The position numbers and the translations under genes were made by a program. The notes below the pieces were generated by a model. The model was not told the DNA's origin. It searched no databases and saw nothing but the letters and a program-made list of their open reading frames with translations. A stretch of 30,367 nt of DNA, taken from the IMG/VR virus record IMGVR_UViG_3300008113_000538, positions 1 through 30,367 of that record. The stretch is one strand, 5' to 3'. Below, in pieces: positions 5,682 through 11,577 of this stretch (its first letter is position 1; every line of letters begins with the position of its first letter). Source of the stretch: a virus.

Positions 5682-5766
5682 GGAGATCGAGAAGCATTGG
5701 TGACTTCAGCAGACTGTAAATCTGTCGCCTCCGGCATACGGGGTTCGAATCCCTGGATCTCCACCA
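5682..5766 (+). tRNA. tRNA-Tyr(GTA)
   Basis: Perfect acceptor GGAGATC/GATCTCC, CAGA/TCTG anticodon stem with loop CTGTAAA (GTA), class II variable arm, T-stem GGGGT/ATCCC-type pairing, encoded CCA. Confidence 0.95.
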
Positions 5767-5785
5767 AATTGTTTTAACAAGGTGC

Positions 5786-5814
5786 TTGACATCGTTAAAT
5801 ACTCTTGCTAAAAT
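5786..5814 (+). promoter_or_regulatory. sigma70 promoter upstream of tRNA-Leu
   Basis: TTGACA at 5786-5791 and TAAAAT at 5809-5814 with a 17-bp spacer; the start would be near 5821, leaving a short leader before tRNA-Leu. It gives the second half of the tRNA array its own supply of transcripts. Confidence 0.85.
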
Positions 5815-5848
5815 AAATGAAGTTAGCAAATGTTCTTTAAAAGTTTTT

Positions 5849-5931
5849 GCCCCGATGGTGGAATTGGTAGACACGCTGGTCTTAGAAGCCAGTGCTTAGG
5901 CGTGAGAGTTCGAGTCTCTCTTGGGGCACCA
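5849..5931 (+). tRNA. tRNA-Leu(TAG)
   Basis: Acceptor GCCCCGA/TTGGGGC, CTGG/CCAG anticodon stem with loop CTTAGAA (TAG), class II variable arm, T-stem GAGAG/CTCTC, encoded CCA. Confidence 0.95.
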
Positions 5932-6072
5932 TTAATTAGTAGCATAGCTCGTCGGGCTACGTACAAGCCTAACCTTGTCCAAAGCGGGAAGCCTATGATA
6001 CTAGTAACTAGACGGCATAGCGCAGTCTAACAATAGGTAGCAAAGAGGATAGTAAACTGTGCTACTAATTAA
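5932..6072 (+). ncRNA. structured RNA closed by a perfect 13-bp helix
   Basis: TTAATTAGTAGCA (5932-5944) is exactly complementary to TGCTACTAATTAA (6060-6072), and pairing can extend two bases into the CCA of tRNA-Leu. The 115 nt inside fold into successive short hairpins: TAGC/GCTA (from 5945), ACAAG/CTTGT (from 5973), CTAGT/ACTAG (6001-6011) and AGAC/GTCT (from about 6010, overlapping the last). This is a multi-branched RNA of about 141 nt between tRNA-Leu and tRNA-Ser, with no credible ORF. Function unknown. Confidence 0.7.
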
Positions 6073-6079
6073 TGGTTAC

Positions 6080-6174
6080 GGAGCGTTGGCCGAGTTGGTC
6101 GAAGGCACCTTCCTGCTAAGAAGGCATACGGGCAAAAACCTGTATCATTAGTTCGAATCTAATACGCTCCGCCA
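6080..6174 (+). tRNA. tRNA-Ser(GCT), second copy
   Basis: Perfect acceptor GGAGCGT/ACGCTCC, anticodon stem CCTTC/GAAGG with loop CTGCTAA (GCT), long variable arm, discriminator G, encoded CCA. Same anticodon as the gene at 1965 but quite different in sequence, so the two probably have separate origins. Confidence 0.95.
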
Positions 6175-6195
6175 AGTTTTTTAAATGAGGATATT

Positions 6196-6321
6196 ATGGC
6201 AAAAAGTCAAAATTCAACACACAAAAGAGTTCACAAAAGTACTTGCCAAAATGGTAGCAAGACATCTACTGTTAATAAGAGTAGAAAAGGTCATAAGAGA
6301 TATAGAGGGCAAGGACGCTAA
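6196..6321 (+). CDS. very basic 41-residue protein
   Basis: ATG at 6196 preceded by GAGG at the usual spacing. The 41-residue product is rich in Lys, Arg, His, Ser and Thr with almost no acidic residues, starts MAKSQNSTHKRVHKS and ends HKRYRGQGR. Such composition is typical of small nucleic-acid- or ribosome-binding proteins, but no named family is recognised. It lies between tRNA-Ser and tRNA-Thr and is probably translated from the tRNA transcript before or after processing. Confidence 0.75.
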   Translation: MAKSQNSTHKRVHKSTCQNGSKTSTVNKSRKGHKRYRGQGR

Positions 6322-6330
6322 TAAGTCAAT

Positions 6331-6405
6331 GCCGGATTAGCTCAGGGGTAGAGCAACCGCCTTGTAAGCGGTAGGTCGTCAGTTCAAATCCGACATCCGG
6401 CACCA
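6331..6405 (+). tRNA. tRNA-Thr(TGT), second copy
   Basis: Perfect acceptor GCCGGAT/ATCCGGC, anticodon stem ACCGC/GCGGT with loop CTTGTAA (TGT), T-loop TTCAAAT, encoded CCA. Better paired than the Thr(TGT) gene at 303. Confidence 0.96.
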
Positions 6406-6422
6406 ACATTGAGGTAATAGTA

Positions 6423-6683
6423 ATGGCACGTAAAAAGAAATCAGAAGAAGAAACAATTAAGGAAATTGCAAAGTTAGTTGCAGAAGTTACCTTGCAAGAT
6501 ACTGATCCTATAGTTATTAAAGTTGTCAAAGGAAGTCACTTGACAGTGACACATTATAGTGATGGTAAAACAAAACTTGAATGGGACGACGATGCACTAC
6601 TTCGTGATGTAAAAGATGCTATTGCTAGTGTTCAAGTAACTGAACAAACAGTTAAAAAAACACGAAAGAAAAAAGTTAGTTAA
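6423..6683 (+). CDS. small charged hypothetical protein
   Basis: An 86-residue protein of unknown function. It has a Lys/Glu-rich amphipathic start (MARKKKSEEETIKEIAKLV), a central predicted beta region with VIKVVKGSHLTVTHYSDGK (about 37-55), and a basic Lys/Arg tail. The ATG follows GAGGT with good spacing. No catalytic motif is seen; a nucleic-acid-associated role is possible but unproven. Confidence 0.75.
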   Translation: MARKKKSEEETIKEIAKLVAEVTLQDTDPIVIKVVKGSHLTVTHYSDGKTKLEWDDDALLRDVKDAIASVQVTEQTVKKTRKKKVS

Positions 6684-6689
6684 GATTTT

Positions 6690-6766
6690 CGGAGTGTAGC
6701 GCAGTCTGGTAGCGCACCTGGTTTGGGACCAGGGGGTCCAAGGTTCGAATCCTTGTACTCCGACCA
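6690..6766 (+). tRNA. tRNA-Pro(TGG), second copy
   Basis: Acceptor CGGAGTG/TACTCCG, anticodon stem CCTGG/CCAGG with loop TTTGGGA (TGG), T-stem CAAGG/CCTTG, encoded CCA. Confidence 0.95.
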
Positions 6767-6772
6767 AGACGT

Positions 6773-6955
6773 TCTGTCTAATCAACAGATACTGTGACCC
6801 GCAGGATGAGAAGTACAGTGATATGTACGGGTGGTAGTCTTTAAACCGAAAGGCCGCTGGCAGTGCGAGAACGGAACCCGTCGTGGAGAGGGTGGAGGCC
6901 GTGCGTGATGGTATGTAGTGTAAAGACTACTACTTGATGCGGTATAATTACCTCC
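6773..6955 (+). ncRNA. structured RNA between tRNA-Pro and a small CDS
   Basis: About 180 nt with TCTGT/ACAGA (6773-6789) and ACTGT/ACAGT (6791-6819) hairpins and a long-range 10-bp perfect helix GTAGTCTTTA (6834-6843) with TAAAGACTAC (6921-6930). The helix encloses a CC-GAAA-GG hairpin, a CGG/CCG hairpin and a GGCC/GGCC helix. A GGTA-TAAT-TACC hairpin follows at about 6941-6952. No ORF fits. The fold resembles the other inter-tRNA RNAs in style; function unknown. Confidence 0.6.
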
Positions 6956-6990
6956 GGGGTTCGCAGAGCATTTTGAATTAAGGATATTAC

Positions 6991-7143
6991 ATGCCAATGT
7001 ATGAAACAACTGTTAGAACACCACAAGGTGAAGAAAAGAAACGTATTTACGCTAAAGACGTAAAAGAAGCAAAACAGCTTTTCGAACAACTATATGGTGG
7101 TCCTAGAGCAGTTCCATATATACCTCATGTGGTACCAAGTTAA
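6991..7143 (+). CDS. 50-residue hypothetical protein
   Basis: ATG at 6991 with AAGGA upstream at 6980. The product (starting MPMYETTVRTPQGEEKKRIY) has a short beta hairpin followed by an acidic/basic amphipathic helix (KDVKEAKQLFEQLYGG), an arrangement common in small DNA- or protein-binding phage products. A Pro/Val tail ends it. No family recognised. Confidence 0.7.
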   Translation: MPMYETTVRTPQGEEKKRIYAKDVKEAKQLFEQLYGGPRAVPYIPHVVPS

Positions 7144-7161
7144 TCGCGTGTGAGACGATGT

Positions 7162-7237
7162 GGGGGTGTAGCTCAGTTGGGAGAGCGGCGGCTTTGCAAG
7201 CCGTAGGTCGCAGGTTCGATCCCTGTCACCTCCACCA
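7162..7237 (+). tRNA. tRNA-Ala(TGC), second copy
   Basis: Acceptor GGGGGTG/CACCTCC, GGC/GCC anticodon stem with loop TTTGCAA (TGC), T-stem GCAGG/CCTGT-type pairing, encoded CCA. Close to the bacterial Ala(TGC) consensus. Confidence 0.97.
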
Positions 7238-7254
7238 AATTTAAAGAGGATAAT

Positions 7255-7398
7255 ATGTCAGAACAAGTTCAAGAAAATACATGTGGGTGTGGTCGTAGTC
7301 CAACTGGTCAATGTTGTGGATGGCACAGCTTGACAGAAGAGGATTTTCAAGTTAAACTAAAAGAATATTTTGAATCACAAGACAATAAGTCTGAATAA
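7255..7398 (+). CDS. 47-residue Cys-rich protein with CDGSH-like motif
   Basis: ATG at 7255 after AAAGAGGATA. The N-terminal half contains CGCGRSPTGQCCGWH (residues 10-24), that is C-x-C-x2-S-x4-C-x-G-x-H. CDGSH iron-sulphur domains use C-x-C-x2-S-x3-P-x-C-D-G-x-H, so this is one residue shorter and lacks the Pro and Asp. The three outer Cys and the His could bind Fe-S or zinc. The C-terminal half is an acidic amphipathic helix. The motif is seen; metal binding is inference. Confidence 0.7.
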   Translation: MSEQVQENTCGCGRSPTGQCCGWHSLTEEDFQVKLKEYFESQDNKSE

Positions 7399-7403
7399 AA
7401 TAT

Positions 7404-7477
7404 GCGGGGTTCGTATAGTGGTAATACCTCAGCCTTCCAAGCTGATGCGGAGAGTTCGATTCTCTTACCCCGCTCCA
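7404..7477 (+). tRNA. tRNA-Gly(TCC)
   Basis: Perfect acceptor GCGGGGT/ACCCCGC, CAGC/GCTG anticodon stem with loop CTTCCAA (TCC), T-loop TTCGATT, discriminator T, encoded CCA. Confidence 0.96.
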
Positions 7478-7484
7478 AATAACC

Positions 7485-7809
7485 CGTTTACACTTGCCCG
7501 TTAATCAAGTGCGTAATTACAGTAACGAGAACTGTACGGTGCATTGGATCCACCGCAAGGCCCTCTTTAGGGGCGACTTGAAAAATCACAAAGGCGGGGA
7601 CATTGCCCGTCTAAATGGAAAAGAATGTGGACAGGGTAACCACCCAGTTTAGGGCACTTGTGGTGAGAGTAGCTAGACACTTTATAGATGCTCTTTGAGT
7701 AGCTACAGTGGAACACCGAAATACTTGTCAATGTCGACCATGTACAAGGACCGGCCATGAAGAGTAGGGCTACCGAGAATTCAAGCGTCACAGAGAGCAC
7801 CTATAAAGT
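7485..7809 (+). ncRNA. two-domain structured RNA of about 325 nt
   Basis: The gap between tRNA-Gly and tRNA-Asn has no plausible gene but strong folding potential. The 5' part has hairpins CACTTG/CAAGTG (from about 7491), CAGT/ACTG, GCCC/GGGC and CGGG/CCCG. The 3' domain is closed by ACTTTATAG (7679-7687) with CTATAAAGT (7801-7809), continued by GCTCT (7690) with AGAGC (7794), and contains a CTTGT/ACAAG hairpin. I looked for RNase P RNA signatures and did not find them. Unassigned. Confidence 0.6.
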
Positions 7810-7816
7810 AATTTAT

Positions 7817-7891
7817 TCCCTGGTAGCTCAGCGGTAGAGCAGTTGGCTGTTAACCAATTGGTCGTAGGTTCGATCCCTGCCCGGGGAGCCA
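7817..7891 (+). tRNA. tRNA-Asn(GTT), second copy
   Basis: Acceptor TCCCTGG/CCGGGGA, anticodon stem TTGG/CCAA with loop CTGTTAA (GTT), canonical D-arm AGCTCAGCGGTAGAGC, discriminator G, encoded CCA. Confidence 0.97.
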
Positions 7892-7908
7892 TTTAAAAAG
7901 GAAAATAT

Positions 7909-8181
7909 ATGCAAGTAAGAGCACGACACATTTTAGTAGAGAACTTAGAATTGGCTAATAAAATTATTAGTCAGTTAGATACAGGCGAAAGTTTTGCACA
8001 ATTGGCAAAAGCACATAGTAAATGTGGTAGCGCACACAGAGGCGGAGATTTAGGAACGTTTGGTCCTGGTCAGATGGTTAAGCCCTTTGAAGAAGCAACT
8101 TTTGCTCTAGCAGTAAATGAAACTGGCAAACAGCCAATACAAACACAATTTGGATATCATATTATCCAACGTACAGAATAA
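7909..8181 (+). CDS. ppiC: parvulin-type peptidyl-prolyl isomerase, PpiC-like
   Basis: A 90-residue single-domain rotamase with the parvulin signature: ARHILVEN at the N-terminus, GGDLGTFGPGQMVKPFEEATF in the middle (about 45-65) and the C-terminal TQFGYHIIQRTE. Length and sequence match stand-alone cytoplasmic PpiC, which isomerises peptide bonds before proline in folding proteins. No signal peptide. The gene sits alone between two tRNAs with AAGGAAAATAT before the ATG. Probably acquired from a host; it may help fold abundant phage proteins. Confidence 0.93.
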   Translation: MQVRARHILVENLELANKIISQLDTGESFAQLAKAHSKCGSAHRGGDLGTFGPGQMVKPFEEATFALAVNETGKQPIQTQFGYHIIQRTE

Positions 8182-8186
8182 ACTAA

Positions 8187-8260
8187 CGCGGGTTAGAGAA
8201 ACGGTAACTCACGAGTCTCATAAGCTCGAGATCCTGGTTCGATTCCGGGACCCGCAACCA
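8187..8260 (+). tRNA. initiator tRNA-fMet(CAT)
   Basis: Anticodon loop CTCATAA and, decisively, a C1-A72 mismatch at the acceptor end (CGCGGGT/ACCCGCA), which marks bacterial initiator tRNAs and permits formylation. The sequence CGCGGGT at the 5' end and CCCGCAACCA at the 3' end match bacterial initiators. The three G-C pairs usual next to the anticodon loop are not kept (stem CGAGT/GCTCG). Confidence 0.92.
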
Positions 8261-8277
8261 TTTTAGAAGAGGCAACT

Positions 8278-8691
8278 ATGTTAGAATGTTTAATTATTGG
8301 CGATAGTATAGCAGTAGGAACATCAATGGCACGACCAGAATGCGTAAGTTATTCTAAAGGTGGCTGGAACAGTTGGCAATGGAATAAAGATTATTTGAGT
8401 AAAGCATCAAGTCACTCTGCTAAAACTATTATCATTAGTTTAGGAGCCAATGACCATAAAGGTGTTAAGACAGAAGCAGAACTTCGTAAAATGCGTGAAT
8501 CCATTAAAGGTGACCGTGTATTTTGGATTGACCCTGGTCAAGAAAGAAAACCCATTCCACATGATGCTATTGTTCGAATTGCAAAAGAATATGGCGATGT
8601 GATTTTACCTAGACCAAAAGATCACATGAGTGCCGATGGTGTCCATCCTACCGGAAAAGGTTATAGAGTTCTTGCATCTCAAACAAAATAA
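8278..8691 (+). CDS. SGNH/GDSL-type hydrolase
   Basis: A 137-residue compact SGNH fold: block I IIGDSIAVG with nucleophile Ser10, a GGW turn near 28-30, block III SLGANDH with Asn58, and block V ADGVHPTGKGY with Asp120 and His123 as the catalytic pair. It is an esterase or lipase acting on acyl or acetyl esters. In phages such domains occur in host-surface or peptidoglycan-modifying proteins, but this one is stand-alone with no signal peptide. Start ATG follows GAGGCAACT. Confidence 0.88.
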   Translation: MLECLIIGDSIAVGTSMARPECVSYSKGGWNSWQWNKDYLSKASSHSAKTIIISLGANDHKGVKTEAELRKMRESIKGDRVFWIDPGQERKPIPHDAIVRIAKEYGDVILPRPKDHMSADGVHPTGKGYRVLASQTK

Positions 8692-8714
8692 TAGTATAAT
8701 AAAAAATATTAAGC

Positions 8715-8789
8715 GCATCGTTAGCTCAGTGGTAGAGCAGGGCCCTTACAAGGCCAAGGTCGGGAGTTCAACCCTCTCACGATGCACCA
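8715..8789 (+). tRNA. tRNA-Val(TAC)
   Basis: Perfect acceptor GCATCGT/ACGATGC, GGCC/GGCC anticodon stem with loop CTTACAA (TAC), T-loop TTCAACC, encoded CCA. Confidence 0.96.
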
Positions 8790-8816
8790 CTTAACACACA
8801 TAGAAAGGTCATCATA

Positions 8817-9089
8817 ATGGACATGGATCAATCCGCAATTTTTTTGGCGGGAAGTATTTTAACAATTTTGGGTTTTGTTGTAATTGCTATAGGTGTTATT
8901 GTAATTAATAATATAGCATCAAAATATTGGAAACCTGTTACTATTTTTACTAGGGAAAGTTTCAGTCTTTTTGGAAATCCTAGCAATCATACACCAATCA
9001 ATCCTCTTAATGATGAAGAGTACGAAGAATTGGTGAAACATTTAGAAACCATTCGTTCTGCAAAAGAACAAGAAAAGAAAAAGAAATGA
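8817..9089 (+). CDS. small single-pass membrane protein
   Basis: A 90-residue protein with one strong hydrophobic segment (about residues 7-31, IFLAGSILTILGFVVIAIGV) and a cytoplasmic-type tail rich in Lys and Glu ending EQEKKKK. It opens a four-gene run of overlapping genes (8817-10309): its TGA overlaps the ATG of the phosphoribosyltransferase. No family recognised. Confidence 0.8.
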   Translation: MDMDQSAIFLAGSILTILGFVVIAIGVIVINNIASKYWKPVTIFTRESFSLFGNPSNHTPINPLNDEEYEELVKHLETIRSAKEQEKKKK

Positions 9090-9553
9090 ACAAAGACATG
9101 TATCCACTCCCTGCCCGAGCAATTGGGTATGATGAAATGATGCGATACTGTGATAATCTAATGGTCAAAGTTGCAGCCTGGAAGCCAGATGAAATCATTG
9201 GAGTTGCTAGGAGTGGTATGCCTTTTGCAACGTTTATTGCACAGAAACTTAATTTGGATTTAGGTTACTACAATCCAAAATTTGAACATTTCCAGGTAGC
9301 CAATCCAAACTCAAAGCGTATAATGATCATTGATGAGAACTTTGTCAGTGGTGGAACCCAAAAACAAATTCATCAGTTTATGGAAAAAATCAAATACGAG
9401 CATGAGTACATGGTAGGTTGCGTAATGTTAGATTTGTTTTGCCCAGACAAAAATTGTCTATATGGAAAATTGTTAGACTTTTGGGCAGACGACATGGCTT
9501 GTTTTTTTAAACCTATTAATATTGAGGAACGTGGTGTCAGATTCCGTGATTAA
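9086..9553 (+). CDS. phosphoribosyltransferase-like protein
   Basis: A 155-residue type I PRTase fold. EIIGVARSGMPFATFIA (about 36-52) is the first strand-helix with the diphosphate-binding loop, and RIMIIDENFVSGGTQKQ (78-94) is the PRPP loop, in which the usual two acidic residues appear as D and E. The C-terminus has two Cys. Such proteins transfer phosphoribosyl to bases or regulate nucleotide pools. Substrate unknown. Overlaps its upstream neighbour by ATGA and a HAD-like gene downstream. Confidence 0.85.
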   Translation: MNKDMYPLPARAIGYDEMMRYCDNLMVKVAAWKPDEIIGVARSGMPFATFIAQKLNLDLGYYNPKFEHFQVANPNSKRIMIIDENFVSGGTQKQIHQFMEKIKYEHEYMVGCVMLDLFCPDKNCLYGKLLDFWADDMACFFKPINIEERGVRFRD

Positions 9554-9956
9554 AATTGCATTTGATTTGGATGGTGTCTTAGTGCCAGATTGTGATCAAA
9601 TTCCATTTATTAAAAGTTTAGATGACTTCTATGGTCTAACAATGTATATGAAACCGTTGTTTAACCCATCAGGTCCATATGCTATTATCACCGCAAGACC
9701 TGCTAGTCACAGAAGTACCACTTGGACTTGGTGTAATAGACACTTAATTGAACTTCCTAATAGATTGTTTCATGAATGTTTAGATGAAACTCCAGGTGCC
9801 TATAAAGAAAAAATTTTAAACGATAATCCAAATATTCAAACTTACGTGGAGTCTGATGAAGGAATCGTTAAATATCTTAGAAATAATGTTAAGACAGGAT
9901 GTGAAATAATATTTTTTGATGAATATATTTCAAGTCTTTTTAGAAAGGAAAAATGA
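9534..9956 (+). CDS. HAD-like phosphatase or nucleotidase
   Basis: HAD motif I is IKIAFDLDGVLV with the nucleophile and acid Asp pair, motif II is AIITARP, and an acidic FFDEY lies near the C-terminus. About 140 residues, like small 5'-deoxyribonucleotidase-type or PNKP-type phage proteins. I take GTG at 9534 as start because GAGGA lies five bases upstream; the frame is also open from a TTG at 9522 and GTG codons follow. It overlaps the PRTase gene, suggesting translational coupling and a joint role in nucleotide salvage. Confidence 0.78.
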   Translation: MSDSVIKIAFDLDGVLVPDCDQIPFIKSLDDFYGLTMYMKPLFNPSGPYAIITARPASHRSTTWTWCNRHLIELPNRLFHECLDETPGAYKEKILNDNPNIQTYVESDEGIVKYLRNNVKTGCEIIFFDEYISSLFRKEK

Positions 9957-10309
9957 CGCTAGATCAAATTCTGTATGCTAATTTAGCATTTTTTATTCTA
10001 ATTGGAATAGTATATTCTCATTCTAAATGGGAAAAAATTAAATCATGTTACGGAATGTGGTTTACTCGAGAATACTGGACTGATTATAATATTGTAGAAT
10101 TTGCCAGCTGGGCCGCTAAAGCAGTAATTATTGTTCCTAGTTTGATTTTTGGAATACAAGTTTGGTGGTTATTTTTCTTAACATTGTTTACTAGTCTTAC
10201 ACTAATATGGGCTAGTAACAAAAAACTACTTCCAACTCTAGTAGGATTTAATACTATATGGGTATGGATCAGTTGTATGGTATTAGCACAACATTTAGTG
10301 CGGGTATGA
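9953..10309 (+). CDS. membrane protein, three to four TM helices
   Basis: A 118-residue hydrophobic protein with segments at about 6-22, 46-64, 66-84 and 93-113. Aromatic residues, especially Trp, are abundant. It overlaps the HAD gene by ATGA. Its last ten bases, including the TGA, lie inside the tRNA-Gly gene, so processing of that tRNA would remove the end of the message. Function unknown. Confidence 0.75.
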   Translation: MTLDQILYANLAFFILIGIVYSHSKWEKIKSCYGMWFTREYWTDYNIVEFASWAAKAVIIVPSLIFGIQVWWLFFLTLFTSLTLIWASNKKLLPTLVGFNTIWVWISCMVLAQHLVRV

Positions 10310-10373
10310 TGTAAAGGTAACCTGAATCCTTGCCAAGGATTATTTGCGAGTTCGATTCTCGCTACCCGCTCCA
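10300..10373 (+). tRNA. tRNA-Gly(GCC)
   Basis: Perfect acceptor GCGGGTA/TACCCGC, anticodon stem AATCC/GGATT with loop TTGCCAA (GCC), T-loop TTCGATT, discriminator T, encoded CCA. The 5' acceptor strand is also the last codons and stop of the upstream membrane-protein gene. Confidence 0.95.
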
Positions 10374-10383
10374 ACTATTATGG

Positions 10384-10423
10384 CCTCAGTCACTAAGACA
10401 TAGTACTTACACTGAGGTTTTTC
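10384..10423 (+). terminator. rho-independent terminator after tRNA-Gly
   Basis: CCTCAGT and ACTGAGG form a 7-bp stem around a 20-nt loop, followed by TTTTTC. It closes the tRNA-rich transcription unit. Confidence 0.8.
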
Positions 10424-10466
10424 TTTATCTGCATATTTTTCTTGCAGTTTATATAAGTAAGATTAT

Positions 10467-10904
10467 ATGCTACTATTAATCCAAGACATTTCTAATCCAC
10501 TATTGCAGTACATTAAGGACGACCCAGTTCGCCCTGAATTACCTGTGGATTTTAGAATTGGTAAAAATAAATTTGTTAGTAGCTTAGTTGAAGACGAAAA
10601 GCCAAAAGCTATAGTGTGTGTTAGTCTTCATGACTTTGTTCCCAGTTCTGTTAACGAATTGATTAACGAACCAGACGTACCAACGACCGCCATTTTTTAC
10701 ACAATATGGAGTTACGCTCCAGGAGCAGGTGTAGAATTGTTAAGAGAAACGGTCAACCAAATTAAAAAAACTTTCCCTACCATTACAAGATTTGTAACAC
10801 TTAGTCCAAAAACCGAAATGGCTCGTAAGTTCCATTTGAAAAACGGTGCTATTATTTTCCGTGAAAATTTGGATACAGTTAATTACGAATATTCGGTCAT
10901 CTAA
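10467..10904 (+). CDS. hypothetical protein with acetyltransferase-like C-terminus
   Basis: A 145-residue soluble protein. The segment TLSPKTEMARKFHLKNGAI (about 112-130) resembles the strand-helix end of GNAT acetyltransferases, where a residue near the end of the helix closes the acetyl-CoA site, and the central YAPGAGVELLRETVNQIKK could be the pyrophosphate-binding region. The overall fold is not proven. It ends two bases before the repeated inverted repeat and promoter at 10905-10961. Confidence 0.6.
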   Translation: MLLLIQDISNPLLQYIKDDPVRPELPVDFRIGKNKFVSSLVEDEKPKAIVCVSLHDFVPSSVNELINEPDVPTTAIFYTIWSYAPGAGVELLRETVNQIKKTFPTITRFVTLSPKTEMARKFHLKNGAIIFRENLDTVNYEYSVI

Positions 10905-10923
10905 TTGTTGTAAAAATACAACA
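10905..10923. repeat. inverted repeat TTGTTGTAAAAATACAACA, copy 2
   Basis: Identical over 19 bases to the copy at 3862-3880: TGTTGTA and TACAACA around AAAA. Again it lies directly between a CDS stop and a consensus promoter, with nine bases to the -35 box. Confidence 0.7.
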
Positions 10924-10932
10924 CTTCTAGAA

Positions 10933-10961
10933 TTGACAAAACCGAACTCTGATGTTATACT
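10933..10961 (+). promoter_or_regulatory. sigma70 promoter of the small-protein operon
   Basis: TTGACA at 10933-10938 and TATACT at 10956-10961, 17-bp spacer. The start would be near 10968, with ribosome-binding AAAGGAG before the ATG at 10991. It drives the genes 10991-12819. Confidence 0.9.
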
Positions 10962-10990
10962 GTAAGTACAGTAAAAGAAAGGAGTCGAAT

Positions 10991-11194
10991 ATGCCTAGAA
11001 TTGCAAAACCAGTTGGTTATCGTGTTTCACTCACAGAGTATGAACGCGGTTGGGGTCAAAAACCTTGGGATGATGTGTATTTTGACAATGAAGCAGAAGC
11101 TCGGCAATATGCTATCGACTACAATCTAAAACACAACAACGAAAAAGTTGTTCCAGATTGGTACGTAATTGCTCGTTATGAAGGAGCAGTATGA
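10991..11194 (+). CDS. 67-residue hypothetical protein
   Basis: ATG at 10991 preceded by AAAGGAG. The product has VGYRVSLTEYERGWGQKPWDDVYF then a helix EAEARQYAIDYNLKHN, and ends in WYVIARYEGAV. The frame is open further upstream but the longer version would start upstream of the predicted transcription start. The strand-helix-strand order suggests a tiny alpha/beta domain. First gene of the operon, overlapping the next by ATGA. Confidence 0.8.
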   Translation: MPRIAKPVGYRVSLTEYERGWGQKPWDDVYFDNEAEARQYAIDYNLKHNNEKVVPDWYVIARYEGAV

Positions 11195-11568
11195 TGGAAG
11201 CCCTTAAAGAAATCACTGTTTGGAAAGACATAACTCATCAGCCTAATCACATCTATTTGATGGAAGGTGACAAGATGCATGCCTACATCAAATGGGGTCA
11301 AGGCAAACCTGAATATTTTAAAAACCCTATTCGAATTGAGAAGTCTGTGGTAACTAGAACCAGAGAAGTCGTTGTAGTGAACAAATGCCAATGTCGTCAA
11401 TGTGGCGACATTATTGAAAGCAAACACAGACATGATTTTGTGAGTTGCAAATGTGGTGCCATTTTTACTGATGGAGGCAAGGCCTATATCCGTCGTGGTG
11501 CTAAGGATTTTAACGACATTATTGATATGTCTGAGACTTATACAGAGGAGTATGAGTCTGAATGGTAA
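11191..11568 (+). CDS. zinc-ribbon phage protein, DUF7695-like
   Basis: A 125-residue protein. The C-terminal part has a four-cysteine ribbon, CQCRQCGDIIESKHRHDFVS then CKCGAIFTDGG (about 67-97), with C-x2-C and C-x-C pairs plus two His. The ribbon followed by AYIRRGAKD is a widespread phage module of unknown function. The N-terminal half is a beta-rich domain of 60 residues. It probably binds zinc; a nucleic-acid or protein target is possible. Confidence 0.78.
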   Translation: MMEALKEITVWKDITHQPNHIYLMEGDKMHAYIKWGQGKPEYFKNPIRIEKSVVTRTREVVVVNKCQCRQCGDIIESKHRHDFVSCKCGAIFTDGGKAYIRRGAKDFNDIIDMSETYTEEYESEW

Positions 11569-11577
11569 AGGATTTAG

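Noticed and set aside
5183-6072. Group I or II intron or ribozyme in the inter-tRNA gaps
   Set aside because: I saw no conserved group I core elements, group II domain V or hammerhead CTGATGA/GAAA core; the hairpins look like independent RNAs.
7485-7809. RNase P RNA
   Set aside because: The conserved GAGGAAAGTCC and matching 3' signatures of RNase P RNA are absent.
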